A stretch of 64,000 bases of DNA from Paguma larvata (Eukaryota; Chordata; Mammalia; Carnivora; Viverridae). Numbering within the stretch: the first letter of the stretch is position 1; each line of letters starts with the position of its first letter. The translations under genes were made by a program, and so were the position numbers. A model generated the notes under the pieces. That model saw only the letters and a list, made by a program, of their open reading frames with translations, had not been told where the DNA came from and searched no databases. The DNA lies in assembly GCA_030068075.1 (NCBI GenBank), contig CM057841.1:39411030-39475029 (forward strand), in the 5' to 3' direction. This document shows positions 46,065 to 56,724 of the stretch, piece by piece.

Positions 46065-47285
46065 TATATATTTACTAATTAGATATTGCTAGCAAGAGGA
46101 AGTTATTTCATCTCTCTTTGTTTCTTAATATTATTTTTAGAGTGGAAACACTAAAAATGGCTAGCTCTACAGATGGAATGAAATAGTGCATACAAGGGAT
46201 TAGGAACAGAAACTTAGCCAGAAGAGCAAAAATTACATATTTGATTTCTCATATATAAAGACTAAAAGATTATTTTATTAATATGGCTGTCAATGGTTAT
46301 ACTTAGGTGGTAAGTTTTGGTGTTTCTCTTTTCTTACTATTTTTCCTTCTGGGTTTTCTAACACTCTCTAATAAATAGGCATTATTTTTCTAACCACAAA
46401 AAAATGCCTATAAAATATATCCCTTTAAAATTTTTCTGATTCCAACTTCACTAAAGATTTTCATTGATTCCTACCTGGGATATGCGTGTGCAAGGAAAGT
46501 ATATGTTACTGACAATAATAAAATAACAATGCTCTCTGATACACAACTCAAGCTCACATGATAGTAAAGTGACCTGCCAGCAATGACAGTTTAAAGCCTG
46601 AAAAGATCCACCATATTCAATCTGTAGGTATTGTCTAATGGGCACCAGATGCCGCATTGAAGTCTGCAAACTGAATGTTTCTTAGGGAATCTACCAGGCA
46701 GACAATATCTCTCTTCAGAGCAATCCTAGCTTCCTAAAAGTAAATATCTCAACACATCTGACTTTCCCAGGGGTGGTGGATCATACTTTGTACCCCAACA
46801 TTAACAACATCCTGTACTATAAACTCACTTAAGCACAAATTCAAGAAATATTTGTTGACTGAATGTTTGAGGAACAAATATTGGGAGACAATTATTAAAA
46901 TGTGCATCACTTCAAAGATTTAAAGAAGTTTCATATCTGTAATGTTGACAGTGTTGGGCTCTATTTTTAAAACATCTCTTCCAAGATTTCTGAATGCTCT
47001 ATCTCGTAAGCTATTCCCCATATGGCCACGTGCACGCTACTAGAAGGACTATGGCCAAGGTTAAATAAGAAGTCTTTGGATCTACAGTCCAGTGAGTGTG
47101 ATGCATCAGGCAAAGGCTGGTGGTGCCCAACAAGAGGTTTTTCCTGCAGGAATTAATTTGTAAAAATGAAATTGTCGGGAAGTCCTTATTTGTATCTGGG
47201 ACTTCAAAACTGCACACATATTAATCTGAAAGTATTAATTAATTGCTTTAAAATTTCTATTAAGTACTTAGAGCTCAAAATTCTA
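46065..47285. other. No recognised feature
   Basis: A faint L2-terminus-like order (TTCAAGAAATATTTGTTGAC, GAATG) lies near 46840-46870. No gene. Confidence 0.45.
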
Positions 47286-47288
47286 CAA

Positions 47289-47768
47289 ATGGTTAATTTT
47301 ATGTTTCAGCTTGGGGGGGGGCATGAGGTGCACAAATATTTGGTTAAACATTATTTCTGGATATATCTGTGAGGGTGTTTCTTGATGACTTTAACATTTC
47401 AAAGTTCCTTTGGTTATTTTACGATGAGATTAACATTTGAGTGAACAGACTATGCCAAGCAAATTGTTCTCCCTCATACTGATGGATTGCATCCAATCCA
47501 CTGAAGGCCTGAAAAGAGTCAAAGACTGAGTAACAACAAATGCTTTCTTTTTGCCTATCTTAGAACTGGGACACCAGTCTTCTCCCACCTTTGGAATCAA
47601 ACCCACACTGGAGTTTACGCCATTGATTCTCCTGGTTTTTAGGCCTTTGGACTCAGACTGGAATTATACCATTGGCACTCCTGGGTCTCCAATTTGCCAA
47701 CTACAGATCTTAAACATCTCAGACTCTATAGTCCTGTGAGCTAATTCCTTACAGTATATCTCTTGTTA
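47289..47768 (-). mobile_element. MLT2-type ERVL LTR
   Basis: On the plus strand this is the reverse complement of an ERVL-class LTR: ATGGTTAATTTTATGTTTCAG at the left, AAATATTTGGTTAAACATTA, TGTGAGGGTGTTTCTTGATG, CATCCAATCCACTGAAGGCC, ACTGGGACACCAGTCTTCTC, GGCACTCCTGGGTCTCC, and CTGTGAGCTAATTCCTTACA near the right. No internal retroviral genes are attached, so this is a solo LTR, ancient in placental mammals. The 62-codon frame inside it is not a gene. Confidence 0.8.
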
Positions 47769-47769
47769 T

Positions 47770-48108
47770 TTGCGAGATGCTTTTCAAAACAGATGGTATA
47801 CTACTAAATATTATGGACTAATCCTGAATTATTCTCATAAACATATATGGACTATAATTGTTTAACAAGGTCAAAAGTGCAAATAACACATGAGCAGTAA
47901 CATACATTAAAATTGTTATTTTAACTGAATGAGTGATCAAGGAAGTCCAAAGTCATAAAGTTCATTTCATGGTATGTATAACAGTTTTAATTTTCTTTCT
48001 CTGTTCAGAGGAAAAGCATATCTGGGTTTGAAGTTTTCTGTTACTTATAGATTGTCTCCTCTATGGAATGCCAAGATATACATTCTGGGTGCTCAGAATG
48101 TGGTGTCC
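47770..48108. other. No recognised feature
   Basis: AT-rich spacer between the LTR and a SINE. Confidence 0.5.
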
Positions 48109-48109
48109 T

Positions 48110-48316
48110 GGGGATGCCTGGCTGGCTCAGTCAGTTAAGTATCTGAGGACTCTTAATTTCAGCTGAGGACATGATCTCAGGGTACTCAGATTGAGCCCTG
48201 TGTTAGGCTCCATGGTGGGCATGGAGCCTGCCTGAGGTTCTCTCTTTCCCTCTGCCCCTTTCCCACTCACATGTGTGCACACAAACGCTCTCTCTCTCTC
48301 TCTTAAAAAAAAAAAA
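48110..48316 (+). mobile_element. Older carnivore SINE copy
   Basis: The head is GGGGATGCCTGGCTGGCTCAG-like (GATGCCTGGCTGGCTCAGTC), then TTTCAGCTGAGGACATGATC, GATTGAGCCCTGTGTTAGGC and TGGTGGGCATGGAGCCTGCC. The CTGACAGCTCAGAGCC segment is absent, as in the copy at 16.2 kb. It ends in (CT)n and an A12 tail. No convincing target duplication. Confidence 0.88.
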
Positions 48317-48319
48317 GTT

Positions 48320-48855
48320 TTATCCTGCTATCCTGGATTGCTTTTGAGCCTGAGGTCTCTCATTTGTATAGTTATCTCTAGCCCTTCAGAAAGAACTGGA
48401 CACTAGACATCCACTCAGGAAATATTTGTTGAAGAAACAAAGTCACTCTGTTATTAGACAAACATGGTTGAGATTGTTTGCTTGGCAACTTGTATAAGGT
48501 AACTCCACTTTCAATGGAATTTAAATAACATCCTGCATTATGCTGCATCTCTGGTTAAACCAATAGTCCTACTAGGTTGTTTTCTGTGCATGCCTATTAT
48601 AGTTCAATCACTTTACTCTAGATATAGAATCATATTTGTTTCTGGATTAAATAATTTGCTATTGAAATGTTTTTCTAAATAACAACAACAACAACAACAA
48701 GTAAATTGCTTTCGGTGACTTATCTAGTAATTATGTTATTAGGCATAATTATTAGGCACCTTTATTTTAAGTTCTTTGATCCATTTTAGGGGCTTGGAGG
48801 CAGGGAGTAATTTGATAAAAGAAAAACCAGCTCTCCGTTCTGTCATTTATAAAGA
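48320..48855. other. Mostly unrecognised
   Basis: A short L2-terminus-like run (ACTAGACATCCACTCAGGAA, ATATTTGTTGAAGAAAC) near 48400-48440 is possible. An (AAC)n tract is at 48680-48700. Confidence 0.4.
48680..48700. repeat. (AAC)n microsatellite
   Basis: About seven AAC units. Confidence 0.9.
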
Positions 48856-48859
48856 GAAT

Positions 48860-49105
48860 TATCATTGTGAGCACTCACAGTATGCCAGACAATGTCTTAG
48901 AGACATTTTAACATGAAACATAATAGCTTTACTATTGAGCACTGAGACCATAAAAGACACCTTGTACATATGTACAATATCTGAAATTCTCACCCCAAAT
49001 CATTTTAATTCTTACTCTTTTGATGATTAGATAGAAAAAAATTCAGAGTTGTTACTATACTGTTAAGATCATATGGCTAGAGGTTGTTAATATCGGCTTG
49101 GAATA
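48860..49105 (+). repeat. MIR SINE fragment
   Basis: TGTGAGCACTCACAGTATGC, CAGACAATGTCTTAGAGACA, AAATCATTTTAATTCTTACT and AAGATCATATGGCTAGAGGT fit MIR ('gagcacttactatgtgccaggcactg' to 'gtcacacagctag') with insertions. Confidence 0.5.
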
Positions 49106-49514
49106 TACATCATTTTGTTGTTAAAACACAATTTCACTGCATCATATGCAATGAAAACTTCTTATTTTGGCATTTGGTCAACTTGGATACTTTCATGCCT
49201 TCAACAGAATAAAGTCTGCTTGAATTACTGGCAATTTTCTCACTGGAAATCTCACCTACATGATGCCTTACTTGCATGGCTTTGATGTTAAATCTTTCTT
49301 TCATATCCTCCTATTTTGTTTGCTAAGCAATTAACAGATTGATCTTCTAGAAAAATCAAAACACAAAAATATTCTTGAAAAGAGCTGTGTGTTCCTCCAC
49401 TTCCAAAGTTTCAAAGTAATTTCATCTCCATAGGTTGTTCAGGTCCATCTACTTAAATCTTTGTGTCAACAGAATTAGAATATGCCTCAGAGGTTATACC
49501 CTTACAACTTTCTT

Positions 49515-49680
49515 CTGAAAAGAAAGACTGTGGCTTTGAGATTTTTGAAGCAATATGCTTAATTATCTTGACCTCAGTTTCCTTTCCTGCATCAACCTCT
49601 TGGGCTTTTTGAAAGGATATTAGGTAATTTACATGAATGTACTCTGCATATGATGGTCACTTATGAAATATCACTTTGCC
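49515..49680 (-). repeat. MIR SINE fragment, antisense
   Basis: CTTGACCTCAGTTTCCTTTC, CTGCATCAACCTCTTGGGC, GAAAGGATATTAGGTAATTT and ACATGAATGTACTCTGCATA keep reverse MIR order. CTCAGTTTCCT is conserved exactly. Confidence 0.7.
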
Positions 49681-49779
49681 CTTTTTCCTTCTTTGTAAGA
49701 CAGTTAGTTAACTATCTTTGGTAGGCTTTCTTATATGTGTATGCTTGGTTTTAAGGGGGGCAGGAGTATCAACATTTAT

Positions 49780-49955
49780 ATTACTATAGGCAAAAAATAC
49801 TTGCTAAAATTTATTCATTTAATTTTGGAAGTAATCCTTAATGACAAGTGTCATAGCCTTCATTTTAAGGAGAAGGAGACTGTCACAAAGTTGAGAAGTG
49901 ACAGAGGTCAGGATGAAAAGCACGTCTGACTCCAGAGCATTTATTTAACACACAA
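49780..49955 (+). repeat. MIR SINE, near full core
   Basis: TTATTCATTTAATTTTGGAAG, TCATAGCCTTCATTTTAAGG, AGAAGGAGACTGTCACAAAG, TTGAGAAGTGACAGAGGTCA and CGTCTGACTCCAGAGCATTT follow MIR through its 3' 'tctgactccagagc' segment. Confidence 0.7.
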
Positions 49956-49959
49956 TATC

Positions 49960-50328
49960 ACTCTATATGGAAAGTATAGCTACAGTTCTTTTAAATGCCA
50001 CACCATAATTAGCAAGTTTTTTTAATACATCTTCTAGAACTATTTAAACCGAAAAAAATAGTTTTTTTCAACAAATTCTATTCCGAAGGTCACATACTTT
50101 GCCAGTAAGGTAGCCAGTATCTAAGTGCTGAATAGAATTCTTTCTTATGCATTAAGAACCAATAGTTTTTCTCACTGTTATCAGCTCTTTGTTTAAAAAG
50201 ATACATTAAGGAGTGATTGACCCTTAACTACTCATCTTAATTAATTTCAAGGAGAAATATTTGTTACTTTGCAAATTCCAGATCCATCATAAAGGAACAG
50301 AAACAACTCTAATTTAAAAGGAACGCTT
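49960..50328. other. No recognised feature
   Basis: AT-rich spacer. Confidence 0.5.
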
Positions 50329-50331
50329 AAG

Positions 50332-50785
50332 TGGCACCAGGGTTGCTTAGTCAGTCAAGTGTCTGACTCTCAATTTCAGCTCAGGTCATGATCTCACAGT
50401 TTGTGGGTTCAAGGCCCACATTGGGTCTGCGCTGGTGGTGTGGGTACTGTGTGATACACTGAGCATGAAGCCTGCTTGGGATTCTCTCTCTCTGTCCCTC
50501 CCCCCTTCATATTATATCTCTCTCTCAAAATAAATTTTTTTTAAACGTTTATTTATTCTTGAGAGACATAGAGACAGAGTGTGAGCAGGGGAAGGGCAGA
50601 GAAAGAAGGAGATACAGAATCTGAAGCAGGCTCCAGGCTCTGAGCTGTCAGCACAGAGCCCGATGCGGGACTCGAACTCACAGACCATGAGATCATGACC
50701 TGAGCTGAAGTCGGCCACTTAACCAACTGAGCCACCCAGGCGCCCCTCAAAATAAATTTTTAAAAACTTAAAAAAATAAACAGTA
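50332..50785 (+). mobile_element. Felid SINE split by a second SINE
   Basis: The head is GTGGCACCAGGGTTGCTTAG, then TTTCAGCTCAGGTCATGATC, GTGGGTTCAAGGCCCACATT, an extra GTGTGATACACTGAGC stretch, and the CT-rich part. The tail CTCAAAATAAATTTTT (50524-50539) is where the second, opposite SINE landed. The remaining A-rich tail continues at 50762-50785. Confidence 0.9.
50540..50745 (-). mobile_element. Young felid SINE inside another SINE
   Basis: The reverse head TTAACCAACTGAGCCACCCA with GGCGCCCC is intact. The reverse A box CCAACTGAGCCA (50723-50734) equals TGGCTCAGTTGG and the reverse B box GGACTCGAACT (50668-50678) is near canonical. The body has CAGGCTCCAGGCTCTGAGC and GTCAGCACAGAGCCCGATGC. 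The exact 16-bp duplication CTCAAAATAAATTTTT flanks it (50524-50539, 50746-50761). It has one of the best-preserved Pol III promoters in the window, but there is no evidence of transcription. Confidence 0.96.
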
Positions 50786-50839
50786 TAACCTAGACTCTCT
50801 ACATATACTGTTTTACTTAATGCTAAAATATTCATTTCA

Positions 50840-50964
50840 TCATTCAATAAATATTCGAGGACCTTCTTCATTTCAAGTCACTGTTCTAGGTCGTAGGGAT
50901 GCAATTATTAGCAAAAACAGACTTGCATTGGACTTCATGCCCCTAAAAGTTTAATAATAATAAA
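50840..50964 (-). mobile_element. L2 LINE, left part (split by L1)
   Basis: CATTCAATAAATATTCGAGG, AAGTCACTGTTCTAGGTCGT, AGGGATGCAATTATTAGCAA and GCATTGGACTTCATGCCCC are the reverse of the L2 terminus. The element resumes after the L1 at about 53065. Confidence 0.75.
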
Positions 50965-52313
50965 GACACTTACAGATCGTTATGCTGAAAACTATAGAAA
51001 GCTTATGAAAGAAATTGAAGAAGACACGAAGAAATGGAAAAATATTCCACGTTTATGGATTGGAAGAACAAATATTGTCAAAATGTCAATACAATCCAAA
51101 GCAACCTACACATTCAATCCAATCCCTATCAAAATAACATCAGCAATCTTCACAGAGCTAGCATATACAATTTGAAAAGTTGTAGGGAATCAGAAAAGAC
51201 CCAGAAAACCCCAAATACCCTGAAATAATGTTGAAAAACAAAACCAAAACTGGAGGCATCATAATTCCAGACTTCAAGCTATATTACAAAGCTATAATAA
51301 CTAAGACAGTATAGTACTGGCACAAAAACAGACACATAGATCAATGGAACAGAAAAGAAACCCAGAAATGGGGCCACAAATGTATGACCAACTAATCTTC
51401 AACAAAGCAGGAAAGAATATCTTCCAATGGATAAAAGACAGTCTCTTTAGCAAATGCTGTTTGGAAAAACAGACAGCGACATGCAGAAGAATGAGCCTGG
51501 ACCACTTTCTTATACCATACACAAAAATAAACTCAAAATACAATGCATGAAAGACCGAAATGTAAGACAGGAAAACATCAAAATTCTACAGAAGAAAATA
51601 TGTAACGACCTCTCTCACATCAGCTGCAGCAATTCTTATTAGGCATGTCTCTCAAGGCAAGGGAAACAAAAGCGAAAATGAACTACTGGGACCTCATTAA
51701 GATAAAAACTGTACAGTGAAGGAAACAATCAACAAAACTAAAAGGTGACTGATTGAATAGGAGAAAATATTTGTAAATGACGTATCAGGTAAGTGGTTAG
51801 TATCCAAAGTCTATAATAAACTTACCAAACTTACAACCTGAAAAGCAAATAATCCAGTGAAAAATGGGTAGACGACATAAATAGACACTTTTCTGAAGAA
51901 GACATCCAGACAGCTAACAGACACATGAAAAGATGCTCAACATCACTCATCATCAGGGAAATATAAATCAAAACCAAAATGAGATACTACTCATTTGGTT
52001 ACCACTATACTTTTATTTAGGCCTGTCAGAATGCCTAAAATTAACATCTCAGGCAACAAGAGATGTTGGAGGGGATGCAGAGAAAGGGGATCTCTTTTGC
52101 ACTACTGGTGGGAATTTAAACTGGTGCAGCCACTCTGGAGAACAATATGGACGTTCCTCAAAAAATTAAAAAGAGAACTACCCTATGATCCAAAGGATAA
52201 AATGCTGATTTCAAGGTTCACATGCACTCCAATGTTTATAGCAACACTTTAAACGATAGTCAAATTACAGAAGGAGGCCAAATGTCCATCGACCGATGAA
52301 TGGATAAAGATGT

Positions 52314-52381
52314 GATATGTATATAATATAATAAACATATAGAATATTATATATACATATGTATGTATATATAATGATATA
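52314..52381. repeat. AT-rich tract in L1 3' UTR
   Basis: GTATATAATATAATAAACAT, ATATATACATATGTATGTAT and similar units. This position in carnivore L1 3' UTRs is often repeat-rich, so the tract probably expanded from the element itself. Confidence 0.85.
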
Positions 52382-52601
52382 CGACTTGGCAATGAAAAAG
52401 AATTAAATCTTGTTGCCATATGCAACAATGTGGATAGAACTATGTGGTATTAAGTTAAGTGAAATAAGTTAGTCAGAGAAAGAAAAATATTATATAAATT
52501 AATTCAGATGTGGAATTTAGGAACATAACAGATGAACATGGAGAAAGTGAAGGAAAAATAAGATAAAAACAAAGAGGAAGGTAAACCATAAGAGACTTTT
52601 A

Positions 52602-52811
52602 TTAATTAAAAAAATTAAAAACAAATAATGTAGAGAAAGAAAGAGAGAGAGAAAGAGAGAGAGACAAAGAGAGAGGGAGACAGGGAGAGAGAGAATCCCA
52701 AGTAGGCTTCATGCTTAGTATTAGCCCAACCCAGGGCTTGACCTCACAACATTGAAATCATGACCCAAACTGAACTCAAGAGTTAGAAACCACCTGAGCC
52801 ACCCAGGCACC
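52602..52811 (-). mobile_element. Felid SINE inside the L1
   Basis: The tail complement is TTAATTAAAAAAATTAAAAA, followed by a long GA-rich part, AGTAGGCTTCATGCTTAGTA and CACCTGAGCCACCCAGGCAC (reverse head). The target duplication ACCATAAGAGACTTTTA (52585-52601) against ACCATCAGAGACTCTTA (52812-52828) has two mismatches and is itself L1 3' UTR sequence (CCATAAGAGACT). Confidence 0.93.
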
Positions 52812-53062
52812 ACCATCAGAGACTCTTAAATACAGAAAACAAACTGAGAGTCGCTGGAAGGGCGTTGGTGGAGAGATCAGCCATTTGGGTGATGGGCATT
52901 CATTAAAGAGGGCACTTGTTAGGATGAGCACTGAGTGTTATATGTAAGTGATGAATCGTTAAATTCTACTACTGAAACAGTTATTACACTATGTTAACTA
53001 ACTTGGTTTGAAATAAAAAAAAAAAAAAAAAAACATATATATTTTTTCTTTCAAAAACAAAA

Positions 53063-53420
53063 CAAAAGTCACTAATCAACAAGTATACACAAGTGTAAAA
53101 TTCAACTACAAAGTGTTATGATGATGGAGATGTTGGTGTGAGTGCCCTTTAAAAAAGGATTCTCCCTAGTCCTGGAGATGAGGGAAGGTTTGCCTAAGAA
53201 AGTAGTGATGGGACTGAGATTAAGAATTAGCAAATTTAAATCGCTGAATAACAAAGGGGAGAAAAAGAAGAAGGAAAAAAAAAAAGACTGTCAGAGAGTG
53301 AGAAAAGAATGGGAAAAAAGTCTGTGGTAAGGGGAAACAAGTTGAGCGAAACAACAGGGAGAGGGTGGAAGGAACACAGGTTGGCATGATGCAGGAAGAA
53401 AAATCCTTTTCTCTTGGATC
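53063..53420 (-). mobile_element. L2 LINE, right part (split by L1)
   Basis: AAGTGTTATGATGATGGAGA, TAAGAAAGTAGTGATGGGAC and ACAACAGGGAGAGGGTGGAA with GGAACACAGGTTGGCATGAT continue the reverse L2 ('gtgctatggagaaaa', 'aggtgacatttgagctgagacct', 'gggaacagcaagtgcaaaggcc'). It joins the piece ending at 50964. Confidence 0.55.
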
Positions 53421-53424
53421 AGAA

Positions 53425-54425
53425 AAGGCTTCTTTGTGGAAATGTCATTTATACTGAGAAGTGGCATTTAATGATACCTTTTTCCTGTTTTACTTTTTTT
53501 TTAAAAAATACTTATCAGAACAACACTGAAATCTATTTTAAACACTTTGTGTGTAAGCAAGCCGTGCAGTGAGAAAGGAATAGGAATAATGTCATAAAAA
53601 GGAGGATGTTCATAAAGTCCTTAATAATATAGTGTTCCAGGTAAAATCCATGGGATTTATGTGACAGTAGGTATTTTTAGAAAGCTCAGACTAGCAAATG
53701 GAAAGACTTAGAAAAAGAAAGAAAAAAAAGCCTTAAAAATAAATTCTCTCCTACATAGACTACCAAGGCTGTTTGCTGGATTTTTCACGGGTCACAAACA
53801 TATATTCTAATGGCAAATGATGGCAAAGAAAATATCCCATTCACCTAATGCATATCAAATAAGAATTGTAATTAATTTCATCAGGACAGTAGAAGGAAAA
53901 AGAGAGCATGAAGGAAACAGACTAATGTGCTTCAACCTGATAAATCTATTCCCAAGCGACTTTTTTCGCTTGGAGTATTGTTTATATGGCTAGTTTTAAT
54001 ATTTTATGTTGTGATATTTACATCAATATAGAATATGAAGTGATACAATTGGTATTAAGCTTTTAAATTTTCAATTTGGTGTCACTGAGGATGTTTAAAG
54101 ACTTTCTCCTCAACTACTCTCTATAGTTCAGGTTTGGCTCCTGGGCAGGAATTTGTTCTTTACTGATATGAAAGAAAAAAGTATATGTGTGTATTTGGGA
54201 AGGTAAATGGTCATCTAGTGCATGAAAAATGGCATCCTTAGTCTCTGGGACATGGCTTGGAATTGAAACAAAACGGACTATCAAGTCCTGCTTTCTAGTT
54301 TCTTGCTTTATAAATAAATGCTTTATACTATAAAGATAATAACCACAGAACTGCTGAAAAAGAGAGAAAACAAGTCACCCACACCTAATTAGTCCCTCTA
54401 CCTAATCACAACCAAGAGAAATAAT
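53425..54425. other. No recognised feature
   Basis: AT-rich unique DNA. Confidence 0.5.
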
Positions 54426-54429
54426 AACC

Positions 54430-54650
54430 AAGAGCAGTATTAATAATGACTGAAATTCATTGGGTACTACCATGGGCCTAGTGTTTCAAGTAAATTATTA
54501 CTAACCATTCTACTAACCTCCCAAAGTATGTTATAACTAAAATCCTCCTTTTATGAATGAGGAAAACTGCTCAGAAGGATTAAATTACTTGTCAGATATA
54601 TCAAAGAGGCGTTGAAAGCAGAAAACCAAGATTTAAAATAAGAACTCCTT
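54430..54650 (+). repeat. MIR SINE, near full length
   Basis: AATGACTGAAATTCATTGGG, TACTACCATGGGCCTAGTGT, AAATCCTCCTTTTATGAATG, AGGAAAACTGCTCAGAAGGA and TTAAATTACTTGTCAGATAT follow MIR over about 200 bp. Confidence 0.7.
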
Positions 54651-54842
54651 TCTTTAGGTTTTTATTGTGGCATGCGCCTTTTCAGTCATTTTTCCCAATC
54701 AAATATGTGCTTTTTATTTGCATTTTTGTTCTGTTCAGTTTTATTTCAAGCTTGTCATTACAATATACATTAACTTCCACTCTTAATTTCTTAAATCATC
54801 TGCTATTTTATTACCTATGTTATTACAAGATTGCTATCATTA

Positions 54843-55061
54843 TTTTTTTAATTTTTTAATGTTTGTTTATTTTTGAGAGAGAGAAACAGAGTGTAAGCAG
54901 GAGAGGGGCAGAGAGAGAGGGAGACACAGAATTCAAAGCAGGCTCCAGGGTCTGAACTGTCAGCACAGAACCCGATGTGGGGCTCGAACTCACAAACCAT
55001 GAGATCATGACCTGAGCTAAAGTTGGATGCTTAATTGACTGAGCCACCCGGGGTCCCTCAT
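54843..55061 (-). mobile_element. Felid SINE
   Basis: TTTTTTAATGTTTGTTTATT, CAAAGCAGGCTCCAGGGTCT, ACTGTCAGCACAGAACCCG and TTGACTGAGCCACCCGGGGT (reverse head). The short repeat TATCATTA (54835-54842, 55062-55069) is the probable target duplication. The reverse B box GGGGCTCGAACTC is intact. Confidence 0.93.
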
Positions 55062-55069
55062 TATCATTA

Positions 55070-55878
55070 ATAAACATTAAAAAACCCAAGTGTATGTACT
55101 TTATTATGTCTAACCAGTAATTTATATCTTGACCATTTTGCTTGTTTTCCTTTTGTTTCTATATCATGAAAAATGACACATTTTTATTTAAAGCTTTTTC
55201 TGCATTTTGGATTTTTTATTTCAGATGACTCTCTACACAAAAAATGACTCAGTCAAAGGTATTAGACGTATTTTTTCAATATTTAAAATCAAAGGCCTAA
55301 TTCATAAGACATATACATATGACAAAATTAATACTCATATTGATTAAACTCTATAATTCCAGGTTTTCCCAATCCATCTACCAATTATGCTATAGAAATT
55401 TACTTGATCAAAATAGATTTGCATGTTAAAATATCAATATTATTAATCTGTCCTGGGCCTATTACTAATGTGATCCTGTTGAAGTCTTTAAAGGCAAAGG
55501 TACTCATCATTCATGAATCTAAAGAAATGACCTATGTATTAAGTAGTATGTAAGAAAAGATATTTTATGTTCATTTGCATTTCCACTTGCCCATTTCTTC
55601 CTGCTTAATAACATTTTAAATTGCTTAAATTAATATGGGAGGAAAAAATGAACTACTTAGCTAAAGTCAGTAAAATATATCAGATCTATTGCTATTAGAT
55701 AGTGTAAATAAATGCTTTGCCCTGAAGTATGTTTACCTTAAATACGTTTGCTATAAGTAATTTTAATACCTACTTAAAGCAGACAAATATTAAGCATATC
55801 AAACTACAAGCAGTCTTTAATTTTAAATATTTTTCAAGAACATTAGACTGTATAGGCATAGGTGTCTGTATCTGTGTA
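55070..55878. other. No recognised feature
   Basis: Very AT-rich spacer. Confidence 0.5.
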
Positions 55879-55895
55879 TGAATTCTCCCTTTAAA

Positions 55896-56104
55896 TAATT
55901 TTTAATGTTTATTTATTTTTTGAGAGAAAGACAGAGTGCAAGTGGGGGAGGGGCAGAGAGAGAGGGAGACACAGAATCTGAAGCAGGCTCAAGGCTCCAA
56001 GCTGTCAGCACAGAGATCAATGTGGGGCTTGAACTCATGAACCTCAAGATCATGACCTGAGCCACAGTGAGACACGTAAGGGACTAAGCCACCCAGGAGC
56101 CCCT
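55896..56104 (-). mobile_element. Felid SINE
   Basis: TAATTTTTAATGTTTATTTA, ATCTGAAGCAGGCTCAAGGC, AAGCTGTCAGCACAGAGATC and ACTAAGCCACCCAGGAGCCC. The target duplication GAATTCTCCCTTTAAA (55880-55895) against GAAGTCTCCCTTTAGA (56105-56120) has two mismatches. Confidence 0.94.
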
Positions 56105-56164
56105 GAAGTCTCCCTTTAGATCAAATTATTGTCTTCCTAGGACTAATAGGATCTGTAATAATCT

Positions 56165-56270
56165 ACCAACCAACACCTATTTATTCATTCAGTGCAGCAC
56201 CTGTTCTCTACCAGATACTGTGTCATTTTCTGGGAATTGCTAAGATAAAAAAGTAATTTATAATAAAAAC
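56165..56270 (-). mobile_element. L2 LINE terminal fragment, antisense
   Basis: CTATTTATTCATTCAGTGCA, GCACCTGTTCTCTACCAGAT and ACTGTGTCATTTTCTGGGA correspond to the reverse L2 end. Confidence 0.5.
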
Positions 56271-56309
56271 TATCATTTTTTTCTGTCAAATTTGTTATTT
56301 GTATGAGAC

Positions 56310-56445
56310 ATTCAAACGCATTATTCCAACCTTTATATCATCACTACGGTGTAACAATATGGCTACCCTTCTCACAGGTGAAAAAAAAAAAAACAAATGG
56401 TAACCTGCCCAAGATAACATAGTAAGTGGGTAAAAATTTTCAAGT
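56310..56445 (+). repeat. MIR SINE fragment
   Basis: CATTATTCCAACCTTTATAT, GGTGTAACAATATGGCTACC, CTTCTCACAGGTGAAAAAAA and GTAACCTGCCCAAGATAACA with TAGTAAGTGGGT match the MIR core. An A13 run interrupts it. Confidence 0.65.
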
Positions 56446-56534
56446 TACAACTATATGGTGCAAGTGGCAGAAACGTAAACTCAGCCATGGGAGAAATTCA
56501 TAAATATATGTATGGGTGGGAGTATCAGTAAAAA

Positions 56535-56720
56535 GTCATGTCAAAACTTAGTGGCTTAAAACAGCAACCATTTATTATTCCTCAAAAGACTCTGGAGGCA
56601 GTGGTCAGAAAGGCCCTGAGGCCAGAAGCCACTGTTGCTGGTAGCTACAGGTCAGACAGGCGTGCACCAGATCAGTAAATGCTGAAGGGTTAGGGGACAG
56701 TACAGGAAGCACTTGTAATT
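56535..56720 (-). mobile_element. Possible MaLR (MLT1-like) LTR fragment
   Basis: AACTTAGTGGCTTAAAACAG, CAACCATTTATTATTCCTCA and GACTCTGGAGGCAGTGGTCA resemble the reverse of the MaLR LTR 3' end ('gtggcttaaaacaacaga' and 'tttattctctcacagttctgg'). Decayed, and the family is uncertain. Confidence 0.4.
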
Positions 56721-56724
56721 CACA

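Larger units (their letters stand above)
50965..53062 (+). mobile_element. 5'-truncated carnivore LINE-1 (ORF2 C-terminus and 3' UTR)
   Basis: Autonomous L1 encodes ORF1 protein and an endonuclease-reverse transcriptase (ORF2). Only the last part is here. The frame at 51344-51550 carries the ORF2 C-terminal pattern, with peptides like QLIFNKAGKN, KDSLFSK and DHFLIPYTKIN. In-frame stops and frameshifts on both sides show decay. The 3' UTR follows with ATGAATGGATAAAGATGTG, a TATA-rich tract (52314-52381) and GATGAGCACTGAGTGTTATA, then an A19 tail (53015-53033). AAAGACACTTA before and AAAGTCACTAA after (about 53066) may be the target duplication. A SINE splits it at 52602-52811. It cannot mobilise itself. 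Confidence 0.88.

Noticed and set aside
47289..47768. An endogenous retrovirus with genes
   Set aside because: Only an LTR is present. No gag, pol or env similarity was seen on either side.
51344..51550. A functional L1 ORF2 gene
   Set aside because: Only the C-terminal end is present. Frames are broken on both sides and the copy is truncated and interrupted by a SINE.
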